A stretch of DNA of 64,000 nt, from NCBI GenBank assembly GCA_035535995.1, contig DATLOZ010000005.1, positions 186,001-250,000 on the forward strand, in the 5' to 3' direction. Position 1 is the stretch's first letter. The number at the start of each line of letters is the position of its first letter. Below the pieces are notes generated by a model. It had not been told where the DNA came from, made no database searches, and saw only the letters and a program-made list of their open reading frames with translations. Positions 8,312 through 17,225 of the stretch are shown here, one piece after another. This DNA is from JANYCO01 sp035535995 (GTDB taxonomy: Bacteria > Bacteroidota > Bacteroidia > Cytophagales > Cytophagaceae). A program made the translations under genes and the position numbers.

Positions 8312-8779
8312 TTATTTGAAGACAATCGGAATATTAGAAAACTTCCCGTTCGTTACTTTCAGGATTTTAGAAGTGTTATTCATCTTCACCTGGATCTCCA
8401 TTTCAAATTCTCCGGAAAGCATTTTGTTTTCTTCATCAAGATTGGTGATGTTGATGTAACCCTTGATTGGCTTACCTACCGCACTGCTGGCCGGATCTTC
8501 ATAACGGATATAAGCTTCGCGAATGCTGGAAGATTCCAGATTGATACTTTTGTTGCTTGGGTTCATAAAAGCAAATTTTATAAACCGCTCGTTGTTTAAC
8601 GACAACTGCATTTCCCCCCCTGTAATTTTCCGGATACTGGCTTTCATGCTGTCTACCACAAAAGGTTTTCCGTTTATATAACAAGAAAACACACCTGACT
8701 CCTGTGTATCAGTAGATTTAAAAGAGAAAGAAAAAAATAGAATTGAGATCAGTAGTAAGGAACTAAATCTTAATTGCAT
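8312..8779 (-). CDS. exported protein of unknown function
   Basis: A 155-residue protein with an N-terminal signal (MQLRFSSLLLISILFFSFSF) and no lipobox Cys. The mature part is beta-rich: SGVFSCYINGKPFVVD at the start, and alternating strands ending in KVTNGKFSNIPIVF. The opening resembles the DUF6252-like beta-sandwich proteins common in Bacteroidota, but the assignment is tentative. No active-site motif is seen. It converges on the BFN gene. Confidence 0.7.
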   Translation of the reverse strand: MQLRFSSLLLISILFFSFSFKSTDTQESGVFSCYINGKPFVVDSMKASIRKITGGEMQLSLNNERFIKFAFMNPSNKSINLESSSIREAYIRYEDPASSAVGKPIKGYINITNLDEENKMLSGEFEMEIQVKMNNTSKILKVTNGKFSNIPIVFK

Positions 8780-8903
8780 CCTGAAGTGATTTTTCTGTAT
8801 TTATTTTGTACTAATATACGAAATTTAAAAATATGGTTGTAAAAAGTACAGGGAATTTATAAACAGGTTTTTTGGTTAACCCGGAAGACTAAGCCCCTGA
8901 ACT

Positions 8904-9293
8904 CTAAACTGCCTTCCTCGCAAAATTCCCTTTGAGTTTAAGAAACGTAGTATTTCCAGAAACTATGCTGGCTTCAGCTGCAAGGGAATCATTTCCTGAG
9001 AGTAGTTTGACTAATACTTTTACCGAATAGGTTTCCGAAGGAATGACCAAATTGATGAATTTTATAAAATCGGCAGACTGTAAAAACTGTGCTTCTTTCA
9101 CATAAGCTGAAATAACATCGGTGATCATATTGGTAAGACATACCCCGGGCATTACAGGACGATTGGGGAAATGACCTTTAAAAATGATGTGCCTGTCATT
9201 TATATCGATGTTTGCAGAAATGGTATTATTTTCTTCCTCTTTAAGATCTTTTATCGAATATAAGTCTCCCAAAATCATATTTTTTCTTTTCAA
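8904..9293 (-). CDS. FabZ-like hotdog-fold (3-hydroxyacyl-ACP dehydratase-like) protein
   Basis: A 129-residue hotdog protein related to FabZ. The active-site loop is present as FKGHFPNRPVMPGV (about residues 38-51), which contains the catalytic His. The helix that follows (CLTNMITDVISAY) lacks the usual Glu/Gln of the E-x-x-A-Q pattern of FabZ, so catalytic competence is doubtful. Bacteroidota often carry such small FabZ-like proteins in acyl-lipid or pigment pathways, but no pathway genes adjoin it here. The start could also be Met6 (MILGDLYSI). Confidence 0.8.
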   Translation of the reverse strand: MKRKNMILGDLYSIKDLKEEENNTISANIDINDRHIIFKGHFPNRPVMPGVCLTNMITDVISAYVKEAQFLQSADFIKFINLVIPSETYSVKVLVKLLSGNDSLAAEASIVSGNTTFLKLKGNFARKAV

Positions 9294-9583
9294 TTTTCGA
9301 AAATAGGAAGTAAAAATACAAAAATCACCCTAATTTGATGATAATTAAGGGGTTTTTTATAATAAATATAATTTTTTAAATAATGAAGACTTTTCAGTAA
9401 GATGAGATTTTAGCCTGTTTGTTTAATAAAATTCAAGTAAAATAGTAAAAGCTCCAATAATTTTTAATTTTTCTCGACAAAATGAAGATTTTTTTGAAAA
9501 AAATACTTGAAAAAAATTCATTTTGGTAAAAATTTTATATTTTTACTCAAATTTGTAATCCAAACGTAAATCAAATAAAAAAT
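9294..9583. other. AT-rich intergenic region upstream of glnN
   Basis: About 290 bp with very low GC and no gene-like frame. CAAATTTG at 9548-9555 is one base off the Bacteroidota -7 consensus TAnnTTTG and lies about 30 bp before the glnN ATG, so it is a weak promoter candidate. Long A and T runs may bend the DNA. No clear operator palindrome is seen. Confidence 0.5.
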
Positions 9584-11755
9584 ATGGCTTATTTAAGATT
9601 TAATGCACTGAATACGGTCAACAACAGAACAACCGTAGCTGTGACTCCTCCTTCCTCTAAAGTTTCGGATTTTTACGGAAGCAATGTGTTCGGCGTAGAC
9701 GCGATGAAAAAATACATGTCTGGCGGAGCATATAAAATATTAATGAATTCCATCGAAACTGGCGATAAAATCGATTCTGAAACTGCAGATGCAGTAGCAG
9801 CAGCAATGAAATCCTGGGCAATGGAAAAAGGAGTAACGCACTATACTCACTGGTTCCAGCCATTAACAGATGCAACTGCTGAAAAACACGATGCATTTAT
9901 TGAAATTGACAACGGAATGGCTCTTGAGAAATTCAGAGGTTCTGCACTTGTACAACAAGAGCCGGATGCTTCTTCTTTCCCGAATGGTGGTATCCGTCAG
10001 ACTTTCGAAGCACGTGGTTATACAGGTTGGGATCCTACCTCTCCTGCTTTCATCATTGGCAATACACTTTGTATTCCTACAATTTTCGTTTCTTATACAG
10101 GTGAACTTCTTGACTACAAAGGTCCATTGTTGAGATCTATTGCAGCTGTAGATAAAGCCGCTGTAGCAGTATGCGATTATTTCGATAAAGATATTACTAG
10201 AGTATTCTGTACACTGGGTCCTGAGCAAGAGTACTTCTTGATCGATGCAGCTCTATACAATGCACGCCCTGACTTGGTAATGGCAGGCAGAGCAGTATTC
10301 GGACATATTCCTGCAAGAGGTCAGCAATTGGAAGATCACTATTTCGGTTCTATTCCTCCAAGAGTACACGCTTTCATGGCAGACTTCGAGATCGAAGCAT
10401 TGAAACTTGGAATGCCGATCAAAACCCGTCACAACGAAGTAGCACCTTCTCAGTTTGAAGTTGCTCCTACTTTCGAAGAGCTTAACTTAGCTTGCGATCA
10501 CAACCAATTATTAATGGATGTGATGAGCAAAGTAGCAGAGAAGCATAACCTGAAAGTATTGTTCCACGAAAAACCATTCGCAGGAATCAATGGTAGCGGT
10601 AAACACAACAACTGGTCAATTGCTACCAACACTGGTAAAAACTTATTGCAACCAAGCAGCAAACCAAAAGAAAACCTGATCTTCTTAACCTTCTTCGTAA
10701 ACGTAGTAAAAGCTGTACACGATTACGCAGATCTTCTAAGAGCATCTATCGGTTCTGCAGGAAACGATCACCGTCTTGGCGCTAACGAAGCACCTCCGGC
10801 GATCATGTCTGTATTCCTTGGTCAGACAATGAATGATATCTTGAACGAATTAGAGAGCAACGGTAACGTGAAAATCTCTAAAGGAGATAACTTATACATG
10901 AAACTTGGTATCAGCAGAATTCCTGAACTGATCCTTGATAACACAGACAGAAACAGAACTTCTCCATTTGCCTTCACTGGTAACAAATTTGAATTCCGTG
11001 CAGTAGGTTCTTCTGCTAACTCAGCTTGGCCAATGACTGTGTTGAACACAATCGTAGCTGAAACTCTTACTAAATTCAAAACTGAAGTTGACAAACTGAT
11101 CGACAAAGGTGAGAAGAAAGAAGTAGCGATCGTAAATATATTGAGAGACTACGTGAAAGCTTCTAAGAAGATCCGTTTCGAAGGAAATGGTTATTCTGAC
11201 GAGTGGGTAATAGAAGCTGAAAAGAGAGGTTTGAACAACGTAAAATCCACTCCGGAAGCACTTGATTTCATTGTGACTAAGCCAGTACAAGAAGTGTTCG
11301 AAAAACACGGAATCCTTAGCCACAAAGAGCTTGAAGCTCGTCATGAGATCATGTTGGAAAAATACATCAAGAAAATTCAAATTGAAGGCCGCGTAATCGG
11401 TGATCTTGGTGTAAACCATATCATCCCTACTGCGATCGCTTATCAAAATAAACTGATCACAAACGTGAAAGGTCTGAAAGAAATCGGTCTGGACAGCGAA
11501 GCAAAACCTGTGATTGAGACAATCAAAGAAATCTCTAAACACACTGCTACGATCCTGAACGAGATCGATAATATGACAGAAGCTCGTAAGAAAGCAAATA
11601 ACATGTCTGACTCCAGAGCAAAAGCTATTTCTTACGATAAAGATGTGAAAACTAAATTTGAAACGATTCGTTATGCAGTAGATAAGCTTGAACTTATCGT
11701 TGACGATGAAGATTGGCCTCTACCAAAATACAGAGAGTTATTGTTCATTCGTTAA
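9584..11755 (+). CDS. glnN: type III glutamine synthetase
   Basis: A 723-residue GSIII, which joins ammonia and glutamate using ATP. Bacteroidota and cyanobacteria use this long form, about 700 to 730 residues, and the length fits. Visible marks are FTLGPEQEYFLID-like residues (CTLGPEQEYF, about 210) that bind metal, then NEVAPSQFEVAP, the ATP-site GINGSGKHNNWS (about 345), HRLGANEAPPAI and the C-terminal NRTSPFAFTGNKFEFRAVGS (about 445). The last 200 residues are helical, as in other GSIII. It is a single-gene unit with its own terminator and a long AT-rich upstream region. Nitrogen regulation is expected but no operator was recognised. Confidence 0.97.
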   Translation: MAYLRFNALNTVNNRTTVAVTPPSSKVSDFYGSNVFGVDAMKKYMSGGAYKILMNSIETGDKIDSETADAVAAAMKSWAMEKGVTHYTHWFQPLTDATAEKHDAFIEIDNGMALEKFRGSALVQQEPDASSFPNGGIRQTFEARGYTGWDPTSPAFIIGNTLCIPTIFVSYTGELLDYKGPLLRSIAAVDKAAVAVCDYFDKDITRVFCTLGPEQEYFLIDAALYNARPDLVMAGRAVFGHIPARGQQLEDHYFGSIPPRVHAFMADFEIEALKLGMPIKTRHNEVAPSQFEVAPTFEELNLACDHNQLLMDVMSKVAEKHNLKVLFHEKPFAGINGSGKHNNWSIATNTGKNLLQPSSKPKENLIFLTFFVNVVKAVHDYADLLRASIGSAGNDHRLGANEAPPAIMSVFLGQTMNDILNELESNGNVKISKGDNLYMKLGISRIPELILDNTDRNRTSPFAFTGNKFEFRAVGSSANSAWPMTVLNTIVAETLTKFKTEVDKLIDKGEKKEVAIVNILRDYVKASKKIRFEGNGYSDEWVIEAEKRGLNNVKSTPEALDFIVTKPVQEVFEKHGILSHKELEARHEIMLEKYIKKIQIEGRVIGDLGVNHIIPTAIAYQNKLITNVKGLKEIGLDSEAKPVIETIKEISKHTATILNEIDNMTEARKKANNMSDSRAKAISYDKDVKTKFETIRYAVDKLELIVDDEDWPLPKYRELLFIR

Positions 11756-12094
11756 TAATCCTTACCTTATTAACAGACAACAAGGCCCATTCTGGTTTTA
11801 CTGGAATGGGCTTTTTTTATCAGAATTGTCGAATTACAGAATGAACAATTGCAGGAGATTGAGACATTCTTCTCCTGATATAAAATTTAAACCCTGAATT
11901 TTATTGTGATTTTTGTTTATCCAATAAAAAATTGTAATTATTTGCTTTAAAGTTAATGCTTTGTTATTAATTTTTTAACAAAGTTTTTTTAAAATATTAA
12001 ATTATAGTATCATTGTAATCTAAACAAGCTCATTTTTATACTAAAACATGGAGTATTGTTTAGACATCTTAAACCTTATAAAATTTAAAAACAC
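11756..12094. other. intergenic region between glnN and a lipoprotein gene
   Basis: The region holds the glnN terminator (11785-11811) and a possible promoter for the next gene, TATCATTG at 12008-12015, one base off TAnnTTTG. The rest is AT-rich without visible structure or coding potential. Confidence 0.5.
11785..11811 (+). terminator. intrinsic terminator of glnN
   Basis: GCCCATTC (11785-11792) pairs with GAATGGGC (11804-11811), followed at once by a run of seven T. Confidence 0.9.
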
Positions 12095-12751
12095 ATGAAA
12101 AAAAAATCAATGCTATTGATGGCTGCAGCTGTCGTAATGTCTGTTGCCTTCTCATCTTGTAACAAGAAATTGAAAGATGATATCAAAGATCTTGACAACC
12201 AAGTTGCTGATCTGAAATCTCAGCAAGCTACTACAAACAGTAATTTGAGCGCTACTAACAGCACACTGGATGCTACTAACAGCACACTTAAATTCTATCC
12301 ATTCTCAATGACTGTGTCTACCAAGAATGATAACGATTCTGCAATGACTATCAGCAGAACTTATAAGTTCAACACAGGTCCAGATTATTCCAACATTACC
12401 AATAACCATGATGGTACTTATTCTGTGTATCTGTACGTAACAGAGTCAGCATACTGGGATAATGACGCTTACATGGGATTTACTTATAACCCAACAACAA
12501 AAGTAGTTACTAACGGTTCATTCGATTTGAATTATTATGATTATCAATACAACTACAAAAATGTAAGATTGTATCAAAGTGATGCTGACGCTACTGTTAC
12601 TGTTACAGTAAACACATTTGATACTACTACAGGAGCAGTTGATATCAGCGTTAACGGAACTACTACTACAGCTTCTAGCTATAACATCTATTCTGGTAAA
12701 GCAATGACTGCATCTTTCCACTATACAGGTACACTTACTGTTTTCCAATAG
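12095..12751 (+). CDS. lipoprotein with short coiled coil and beta-rich domain
   Basis: A 218-residue lipoprotein. The signal ends in AFSSCNKK, with Cys at about residue 22. Residues 25-65 form a heptad-patterned helix (LKDDIKDLDNQVADLKSQQ) that runs into the repeats ATNSTLD/ATNSTLK and resembles Lpp-type trimeric coiled coils. The rest (66-218) is Thr/Asn/Tyr-rich beta sequence with YDYQYNYKNVRLYQ. No family is recognised. The composition suggests a surface-exposed trimer stalk with a head, which is an inference. It has its own terminator. Confidence 0.75.
   Translation: MKKKSMLLMAAAVVMSVAFSSCNKKLKDDIKDLDNQVADLKSQQATTNSNLSATNSTLDATNSTLKFYPFSMTVSTKNDNDSAMTISRTYKFNTGPDYSNITNNHDGTYSVYLYVTESAYWDNDAYMGFTYNPTTKVVTNGSFDLNYYDYQYNYKNVRLYQSDADATVTVTVNTFDTTTGAVDISVNGTTTTASSYNIYSGKAMTASFHYTGTLTVFQ
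12251..12292 (+). repeat. 21-bp tandem duplication inside the lipoprotein gene
   Basis: Two copies (12251-12271 and 12272-12292) are nearly identical and encode the 7-residue unit ATNSTL plus one residue. They extend the coiled coil by exactly one heptad per copy. Confidence 0.85.
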
Positions 12752-12772
12752 TAGATTGCTGTAAAGCAAAAG

Positions 12773-12811
12773 AAAAAAAGGGCTGTCTTTATTATAGACA
12801 GCCCTTTTTTT
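12773..12811 (+). terminator. intrinsic terminator after the coiled-coil lipoprotein
   Basis: A 16-bp perfect stem (12773-12788 with 12796-12811) has the core GGGCTGTCT and a 7-nt loop. It ends in T8 on the plus strand and also has an A run on the left. Confidence 0.93.
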
Positions 12812-12904
12812 TCTACCATCTAACATCCAATTTATAACTCAACATTTAACTTTTGTAGTTTCAAATATTTTATACATCTTTAAGCTTTAAAAGCTATAAA
12901 ACTC

Positions 12905-13420
12905 ATGAAAAACACTATCTCTTTTTTGATTGCAACTATGGTAGTAATCTGTCTCTTCAGCGGTTGTAAAAAATATGAAGACGGCCCTGATTTTACATTA
13001 AGAAGCGTGAAAAACAGATTAACCAATGGTAAATGGGGATTAGACAAAATTACAATTGACGGACAAGACTCTACTTACGAATATAAAGAAGTCGATTTCA
13101 ACTACGAGTTTTATGCCGGTACTGCCTTTGGCGCAAAACCGTACACCTACTCTCAGGCTTATACCTACAATAGCCAATTGATACAAATTGATAACGGCGA
13201 TGTAATTTTCACCAACAACGGAAATACAATTTCTTTCCAACCATACAGCTCCACTTATGGAAGCTATTCTAGCTACTCTCCTATTTTTGGTTCCGATTCA
13301 TATGGAAACTACCTTGAATGGGATATCACTAAACTTACAAATAAAGAATTTTGGCTCGAAACAGTCATTCGTACCGACAGCAGCAGCATGAAAGTGGTGA
13401 TGCACCTAACAAAAAATTAA
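12905..13420 (+). CDS. lipocalin-like lipoprotein
   Basis: A 171-residue lipoprotein. The lipobox is LFSGCKK, with Cys at about residue 22, followed by the KKYEDGPDFTLRSVKNRLTN-type opening common to a Bacteroidota family annotated as lipocalin-like. A single beta domain follows, starting with NGKWGLDKITIDGQDST and rich in Tyr/Ser turns. No ligand or enzyme role is known. The HAD phosphatase gene begins 7 bp after its stop, which suggests co-transcription although the functions look unrelated. Confidence 0.75.
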   Translation: MKNTISFLIATMVVICLFSGCKKYEDGPDFTLRSVKNRLTNGKWGLDKITIDGQDSTYEYKEVDFNYEFYAGTAFGAKPYTYSQAYTYNSQLIQIDNGDVIFTNNGNTISFQPYSSTYGSYSSYSPIFGSDSYGNYLEWDITKLTNKEFWLETVIRTDSSSMKVVMHLTKN

Positions 13421-13426
13421 TTAAAA

Positions 13427-13933
13427 GTGAACAAATGTGTTTTTCTCGACAGGGATGGTGTGCTGAATGTCGATGATGTAAATTATGTATGGACTACCGA
13501 AGCGTTCGAAATTTTGCCGGGCGTGCCAGAGGCCTTGAAAATACTGAAAGATAGAGGATATTACCTGGTGATCATTACCAACCAGTCCGGAATAGCCAAA
13601 GGTATTTACAAAGATGAAGACGTGATGAACTGTCATCAATACCTCCAGGAAAAAACAGGACATCTGATCGATGAAATTTATTATAGTCCTTATCATGCGA
13701 GCAAAACAGAAAGTCTGGTAACGAAGCCGGGAACGTTGTCGTTTGAAAAAGCGATCGCAAAATTCAACCTCGATATAGATCAATGCTGGATGGTAGGCGA
13801 TATGGACAGAGATTTGATCCCTGCCAAAAAGATGGGAATAAAAACAATTCTTATTCCACACCGTATTCCCGATTCTTCTTTTGCTGATCATAAAGTAGAT
13901 TCACTGCTAGAAGCCTGCAATTATATTCCCTGA
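13427..13933 (+). CDS. HAD-IIIA phosphatase, GmhB-like
   Basis: A 168-residue HAD-superfamily phosphatase most like D,D-heptose 1,7-bisphosphate 7-phosphatase (GmhB) and histidinol-phosphatase. Motif I is FLDRDGVLN (Asp8 and Asp10), motif II is IITNQSG, motif III is the Lys in TKPG, and motif IV is MVGDMDRDLIPAKKMGI. The start is a GTG at 13427, giving MNKCVFLDRDG as in homologues. GmhB enzymes usually bind zinc through a Cys/His loop of the CxH...CxC type before the KPG. Here that segment reads YYSPYHASKTESLVTKPG and has no Cys, so zinc is probably absent and the substrate may differ. Confidence 0.88.
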   Translation: MNKCVFLDRDGVLNVDDVNYVWTTEAFEILPGVPEALKILKDRGYYLVIITNQSGIAKGIYKDEDVMNCHQYLQEKTGHLIDEIYYSPYHASKTESLVTKPGTLSFEKAIAKFNLDIDQCWMVGDMDRDLIPAKKMGIKTILIPHRIPDSSFADHKVDSLLEACNYIP

Positions 13934-13967
13934 TTGTGCTTTTCTCGCTTTACAAAGATTATATTTG
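13934..13967 (+). promoter_or_regulatory. Bacteroidota-type promoter for porP-rlmH
   Basis: TTG at 13934-13936 and TATATTTG at 13960-13967 fit the -33/-7 pattern with TAnnTTTG and a 23-nt spacer. The expected RNA start (about 13973) falls inside the hairpin at 13969-14004. Confidence 0.6.
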
Positions 13968-13968
13968 T

Positions 13969-14004
13969 TAAACCTCCAAGGATTAAAAAATGCTTGGAGG
14001 TTTA
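13969..14004 (+). terminator. hairpin after the HAD phosphatase gene
   Basis: TAAACCTCCAAG (13969-13980) pairs perfectly with CTTGGAGGTTTA (13993-14004) around a 12-nt loop. It is placed to terminate the upstream gene, though the T run is short. It overlaps the predicted start of the next transcript, so it may instead be a 5' leader hairpin. Confidence 0.75.
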
Positions 14005-14039
14005 TTATAATAAAAATCAGTTCAGGCGTTTTTATAGAA

Positions 14040-15089
14040 ATGTTTAAAAACATACTTGTAGTAATTGGATTTTTTCTGACACTCAGCAGTGCTGCTCAGG
14101 ACCCTCAGCTATCTCAATACTACAATGCTCCCCTTTACTTAAATCCAGCCTTTACCGGAGCAGGACTTGATACAAGAGCCGGGCTAAATTATCGCATGCA
14201 ATGGCCAGGATTGGGAGATCCATACAAAACCTTTTCTGCCTGGATCGATCATGATTTCTATAAAAAAAGAAGTGGCCTTGGCCTTCTCATAAATCGCAGT
14301 ACGCAAGGCGCCGCGAAACTTAGCGCTACAGATATAAGCGCTTTGTATTCATACCAGATCAATCTTACAGAACGGTGGACTGCGAAAACTGCGCTCCAAG
14401 GTGGAATCGGGATCCGTGATTTTGATTTTGGCAAAGCAGTCTTTGGAGATCAGCTAGCCAACGATGGCACGATCACCGGATCTTCTACAGATCAATTGGC
14501 TACCGGGAAAACACGCATCTATCCAGACTTTTCGGTAGGTACAGTAGTATACAATCGAAATTTATGGCTTGGAATTTCAGCCAATCATATCAACCGTCCC
14601 AATCAATCGTTTACGCAAGTAGACAAGGTGCCACTGCCAGTAAAATGGAGCTTTATCGGAGGATATAAAATTCTTCTGGGCGAGCGCCAGATCGCTTGGG
14701 GCGCGCCAGTGATGGAGACTAGCATCACTCCTACTTTCCTGTACAAAAAGCAAGGCACTTCCGATCAGCTAGACCTGGGACTTTATCTTACACATCACCC
14801 GGTAATGGCAGGAATCTGGTATCGTGGATTGCCTGTAAAAAAATACGCCTCAGGAGTTCCCAATTCCGAATCACTAGTGTTGATGGCTGGACTTATTCAT
14901 AAAGGATTTACCTTCTGTTACAGCTACGATCTCGTAGTATCCAAACTAGCTGGCCTTAGCGGAGGGGCTCACGAGCTCTCTCTTATTTATCAATGGCAAA
15001 CCGATAAATCAAATCGCAAAGGAAAACGTGGACACCGTACTATGCCTTGTCCAAACGTAGACCGGCAATACAAAACATTCCATCAATGA
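14040..15089 (+). CDS. PorP/SprF family outer membrane protein (type IX secretion)
   Basis: A 349-residue PorP/SprF-family beta-barrel. Members belong to or accompany the type IX secretion system and gliding machinery, and help place SprB-like adhesins. The signal peptide ends LTLSSAAQ, and the mature start DPQLSQYYNAPLYLNPAFTG is the family hallmark. Alternating amphipathic strands follow to the end, including YRMQWPGLGDPYKTFSAW and GYKILLGERQIAWG. The start at 14040 gives the signal peptide directly, while the frame reaching 13965 would cover the hairpin and promoter. Its stop overlaps the rlmH start (ATGA). No SprB-like or other T9SS core gene is nearby. Confidence 0.93.
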   Translation: MFKNILVVIGFFLTLSSAAQDPQLSQYYNAPLYLNPAFTGAGLDTRAGLNYRMQWPGLGDPYKTFSAWIDHDFYKKRSGLGLLINRSTQGAAKLSATDISALYSYQINLTERWTAKTALQGGIGIRDFDFGKAVFGDQLANDGTITGSSTDQLATGKTRIYPDFSVGTVVYNRNLWLGISANHINRPNQSFTQVDKVPLPVKWSFIGGYKILLGERQIAWGAPVMETSITPTFLYKKQGTSDQLDLGLYLTHHPVMAGIWYRGLPVKKYASGVPNSESLVLMAGLIHKGFTFCYSYDLVVSKLAGLSGGAHELSLIYQWQTDKSNRKGKRGHRTMPCPNVDRQYKTFHQ

Positions 15090-15559
15090 AAATTCTGATT
15101 ATCCATTGTGGTAAAACGGAAGACGATTACCTAATCACAGGAATTGAAAAATACGAAACCCGGCTGAAACATTATTTACCGGTAGAAACTATTTATCTTC
15201 CCGCGCTTAAAAATACAAAAGCCCTTAGCAAGGAAGAACAGAAAGAAAAAGAAGGCACCGCTATTTTATCAAAGATCCAGTCAACAGATTTTGTAGTATT
15301 GCTGGATGAAAAAGGAAAGCAACTTTCCTCAACCGATTTTTCAAAGTATCTTACACAACACATGAATAGCGGGACAAGGCGTATGGTCTTTGTATCCGGC
15401 GGCCCTTATGGTTTTTCAGAAGAAGTATATGCAAAAGCAAACTACAAAGTATCTCTTTCATTAATGACCTTTTCGCACCAGATGGTACGTTTGTTTTTTA
15501 TCGAACAGCTATACCGTGCGATGACGATTTATAAAGGAGAACCGTATCATCATGAATGA
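15086..15559 (+). CDS. rlmH: 23S rRNA pseudouridine1915 N3-methyltransferase RlmH
   Basis: A 157-residue SPOUT-class methyltransferase that methylates pseudouridine 1915 in helix 69 of 23S rRNA, using SAM. The deep-trefoil SAM site is seen in VVLLDEKGKQLSS, FVSGGPYGFSEEVY and the C-terminal SLSLMTFSHQMVRLFFIEQLYRA, here noted by LMTFSHQMVR. It starts at 15086, overlapping the stop of the PorP gene by ATGA, so translation is probably coupled. Length is typical. Confidence 0.97.
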   Translation: MKILIIHCGKTEDDYLITGIEKYETRLKHYLPVETIYLPALKNTKALSKEEQKEKEGTAILSKIQSTDFVVLLDEKGKQLSSTDFSKYLTQHMNSGTRRMVFVSGGPYGFSEEVYAKANYKVSLSLMTFSHQMVRLFFIEQLYRAMTIYKGEPYHHE

Positions 15560-15647
15560 AGTTGAATTTCGAAATACAAGAAACATTATTTGATTTAGAA
15601 TTTTAGTCTTAGATAACCGAATAACATTTAAATTAAAAATCTCTGCT

Positions 15648-16439
15648 ATGATTGGCTCAACCCACACCTGTCTCAACTGCGGAAATGTATTCAATGGTAA
15701 TTACTGCAACAATTGCGGGCAGCAGAAGTTGGATGAGAAAGAATTTACCATGAAAGGCTTTGTACACAATGCTATCGGTGAATCGCTGGAAGTAGATGAC
15801 AGGCTTTTGAAAACGATCAAACTTCTTTTATTTAAACCCGGTTTTCTTGTTTCGGAATATTTTAGAGGAAAATTTCAAAGTTACTGGTCTCCCGTAAAAT
15901 TATATTTGATTTGCTCTCTCCTTTATTTTGTGGTCTTCCATTTTTTTCCTGATCACGATTTCTATCATCATGAAAGCCTCTACAAACAAGACGCTACGGG
16001 GCTTATGAAAAAGATAGCTGATAATGCCATTGCCGAAAGACATATCAACGAAGAACAACTTACTGAACGTTTTGCTGATTTTGCTTCTTATTCGATGTAT
16101 ATCGTAGTGTTTTTTTATGCAATCCTTTTCAGCATTATTTATTTTTATAAGAAAATGAATTTTGTACATCACTTTGTTTTTTCACTTTACCTGATGTGCT
16201 TTATTATGCTAAAAGATGTGCTGCTATTTCCCTTGTATTACGTAATCCCTGCGTTTGAACCCAGGCTGGCGCTTAATATTTTTATCATCTGTGTGTATTC
16301 TGTTTTTTCTATGAAAGAATATTATAAGATCACGTTGGCAGGAGCGATCATTCGTGTGAGTATTTTTACCGTATTATTTTGGGGAGTATCGTTCTTACTC
16401 ACTTACCTGGCACTGATCATAACAATTTATACTTTTTAG
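15648..16439 (+). CDS. DUF3667 membrane protein with zinc ribbon
   Basis: A 263-residue protein of the DUF3667 family, common in Bacteroidota. The N-terminus is a four-Cys zinc ribbon, CLNCGNVF and YCNNCGQQ. It is followed by KPGFLVSEYFRGKFQSYWSP, a family mark, and then about five transmembrane segments between residues 85 and 263. The function is unknown. The pseudouridine synthase gene begins 3 bp after the stop, so the two are probably one operon. Confidence 0.9.
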   Translation: MIGSTHTCLNCGNVFNGNYCNNCGQQKLDEKEFTMKGFVHNAIGESLEVDDRLLKTIKLLLFKPGFLVSEYFRGKFQSYWSPVKLYLICSLLYFVVFHFFPDHDFYHHESLYKQDATGLMKKIADNAIAERHINEEQLTERFADFASYSMYIVVFFYAILFSIIYFYKKMNFVHHFVFSLYLMCFIMLKDVLLFPLYYVIPAFEPRLALNIFIICVYSVFSMKEYYKITLAGAIIRVSIFTVLFWGVSFLLTYLALIITIYTF

Positions 16440-16441
16440 AA

Positions 16442-17116
16442 ATGACTATAAATGAATTTTTGATCAAAACGATTCCTACCTCGGGAAAAGAATCAATTCT
16501 ACTCATACAGCAGAAACGTGTATTCATTAATCATGAACAAGCATTGCAACATCAGTCTATTTCCGAGCGCGACGAGATTATATTCGATGGACAAGTAATT
16601 CAAAAACCATATGCTTATTTTTATCTTGCCTACTACAAACCGCGTGGCATAGAATGTACAATGAGTACAAACATTCCAGACAATCTTGCCGATGCTTTAT
16701 CCGAAGTTGAAAATTTTTTCCCGGTAGGAAGATTGGATAAAGATTCCGAAGGTCTTATGATCCTTACCAACGATGGACAATTATACAAAAACATTGCACC
16801 TTCGGAATCTATAAAAGAAAAAGAATACATAGTTACCGTAGATCATGCATTGACAGAAGAGGACATCCGGCAACTCGCTACAGGCGTAGTCATCATGGGC
16901 AAGCGAACAAGGCCTGCGCAGGTTTTTCGGGAAAGTGATTTCAGTTTTAGGATTATACTCACCCAAGGTCTGAACCGTCAGATTCGAAGGATGTGTTATA
17001 AATTGGGATATGAGGTTACAGAATTAAAAAGGATTCGCATTCACGCACTCCGCCTGGATGCATTGGAGCCAGGTCAGTACAGGGCGATCGAAAGAGAAGA
17101 TATTTTAGGCGTATAA
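16442..17116 (+). CDS. rRNA pseudouridine synthase, RluF/RluE/RsuA type
   Basis: A 224-residue pseudouridine synthase of the RsuA/RluB/E/F group. A weak S4-like N-terminal region (EFLIKTIPTSGKESILLIQQ) precedes the catalytic domain. The catalytic motif is VGRLDKDSEGLMILTNDG with the essential Asp, preceded by YYKPRGIECTMS and followed by LTQGLNRQIRRMCYKLGYEV. The start at 16442 sits just after the DUF3667 stop, whereas a longer frame would overlap that gene by about 60 bp. Similarity is closest to RluF, but the exact uridine cannot be fixed by eye. Confidence 0.92.
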   Translation: MTINEFLIKTIPTSGKESILLIQQKRVFINHEQALQHQSISERDEIIFDGQVIQKPYAYFYLAYYKPRGIECTMSTNIPDNLADALSEVENFFPVGRLDKDSEGLMILTNDGQLYKNIAPSESIKEKEYIVTVDHALTEEDIRQLATGVVIMGKRTRPAQVFRESDFSFRIILTQGLNRQIRRMCYKLGYEVTELKRIRIHALRLDALEPGQYRAIEREDILGV

Positions 17117-17120
17117 AAAA

Positions 17121-17147
17121 ATGCCGGAACTGTGTGTGATCCGGCAT
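17121..17147 (+). terminator. terminator after the pseudouridine synthase gene
   Basis: ATGCCGGA (17121-17128) pairs with TCCGGCAT (17140-17147) around an 11-nt loop. The T run after it is poor. Confidence 0.7.
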
Positions 17148-17225
17148 TAATATATAAACAAACCTTTGGGTAATACTCAGAAAATTAGAATTCCCCTTTT
17201 AAGTATTAAGATTAATAATGGATGC

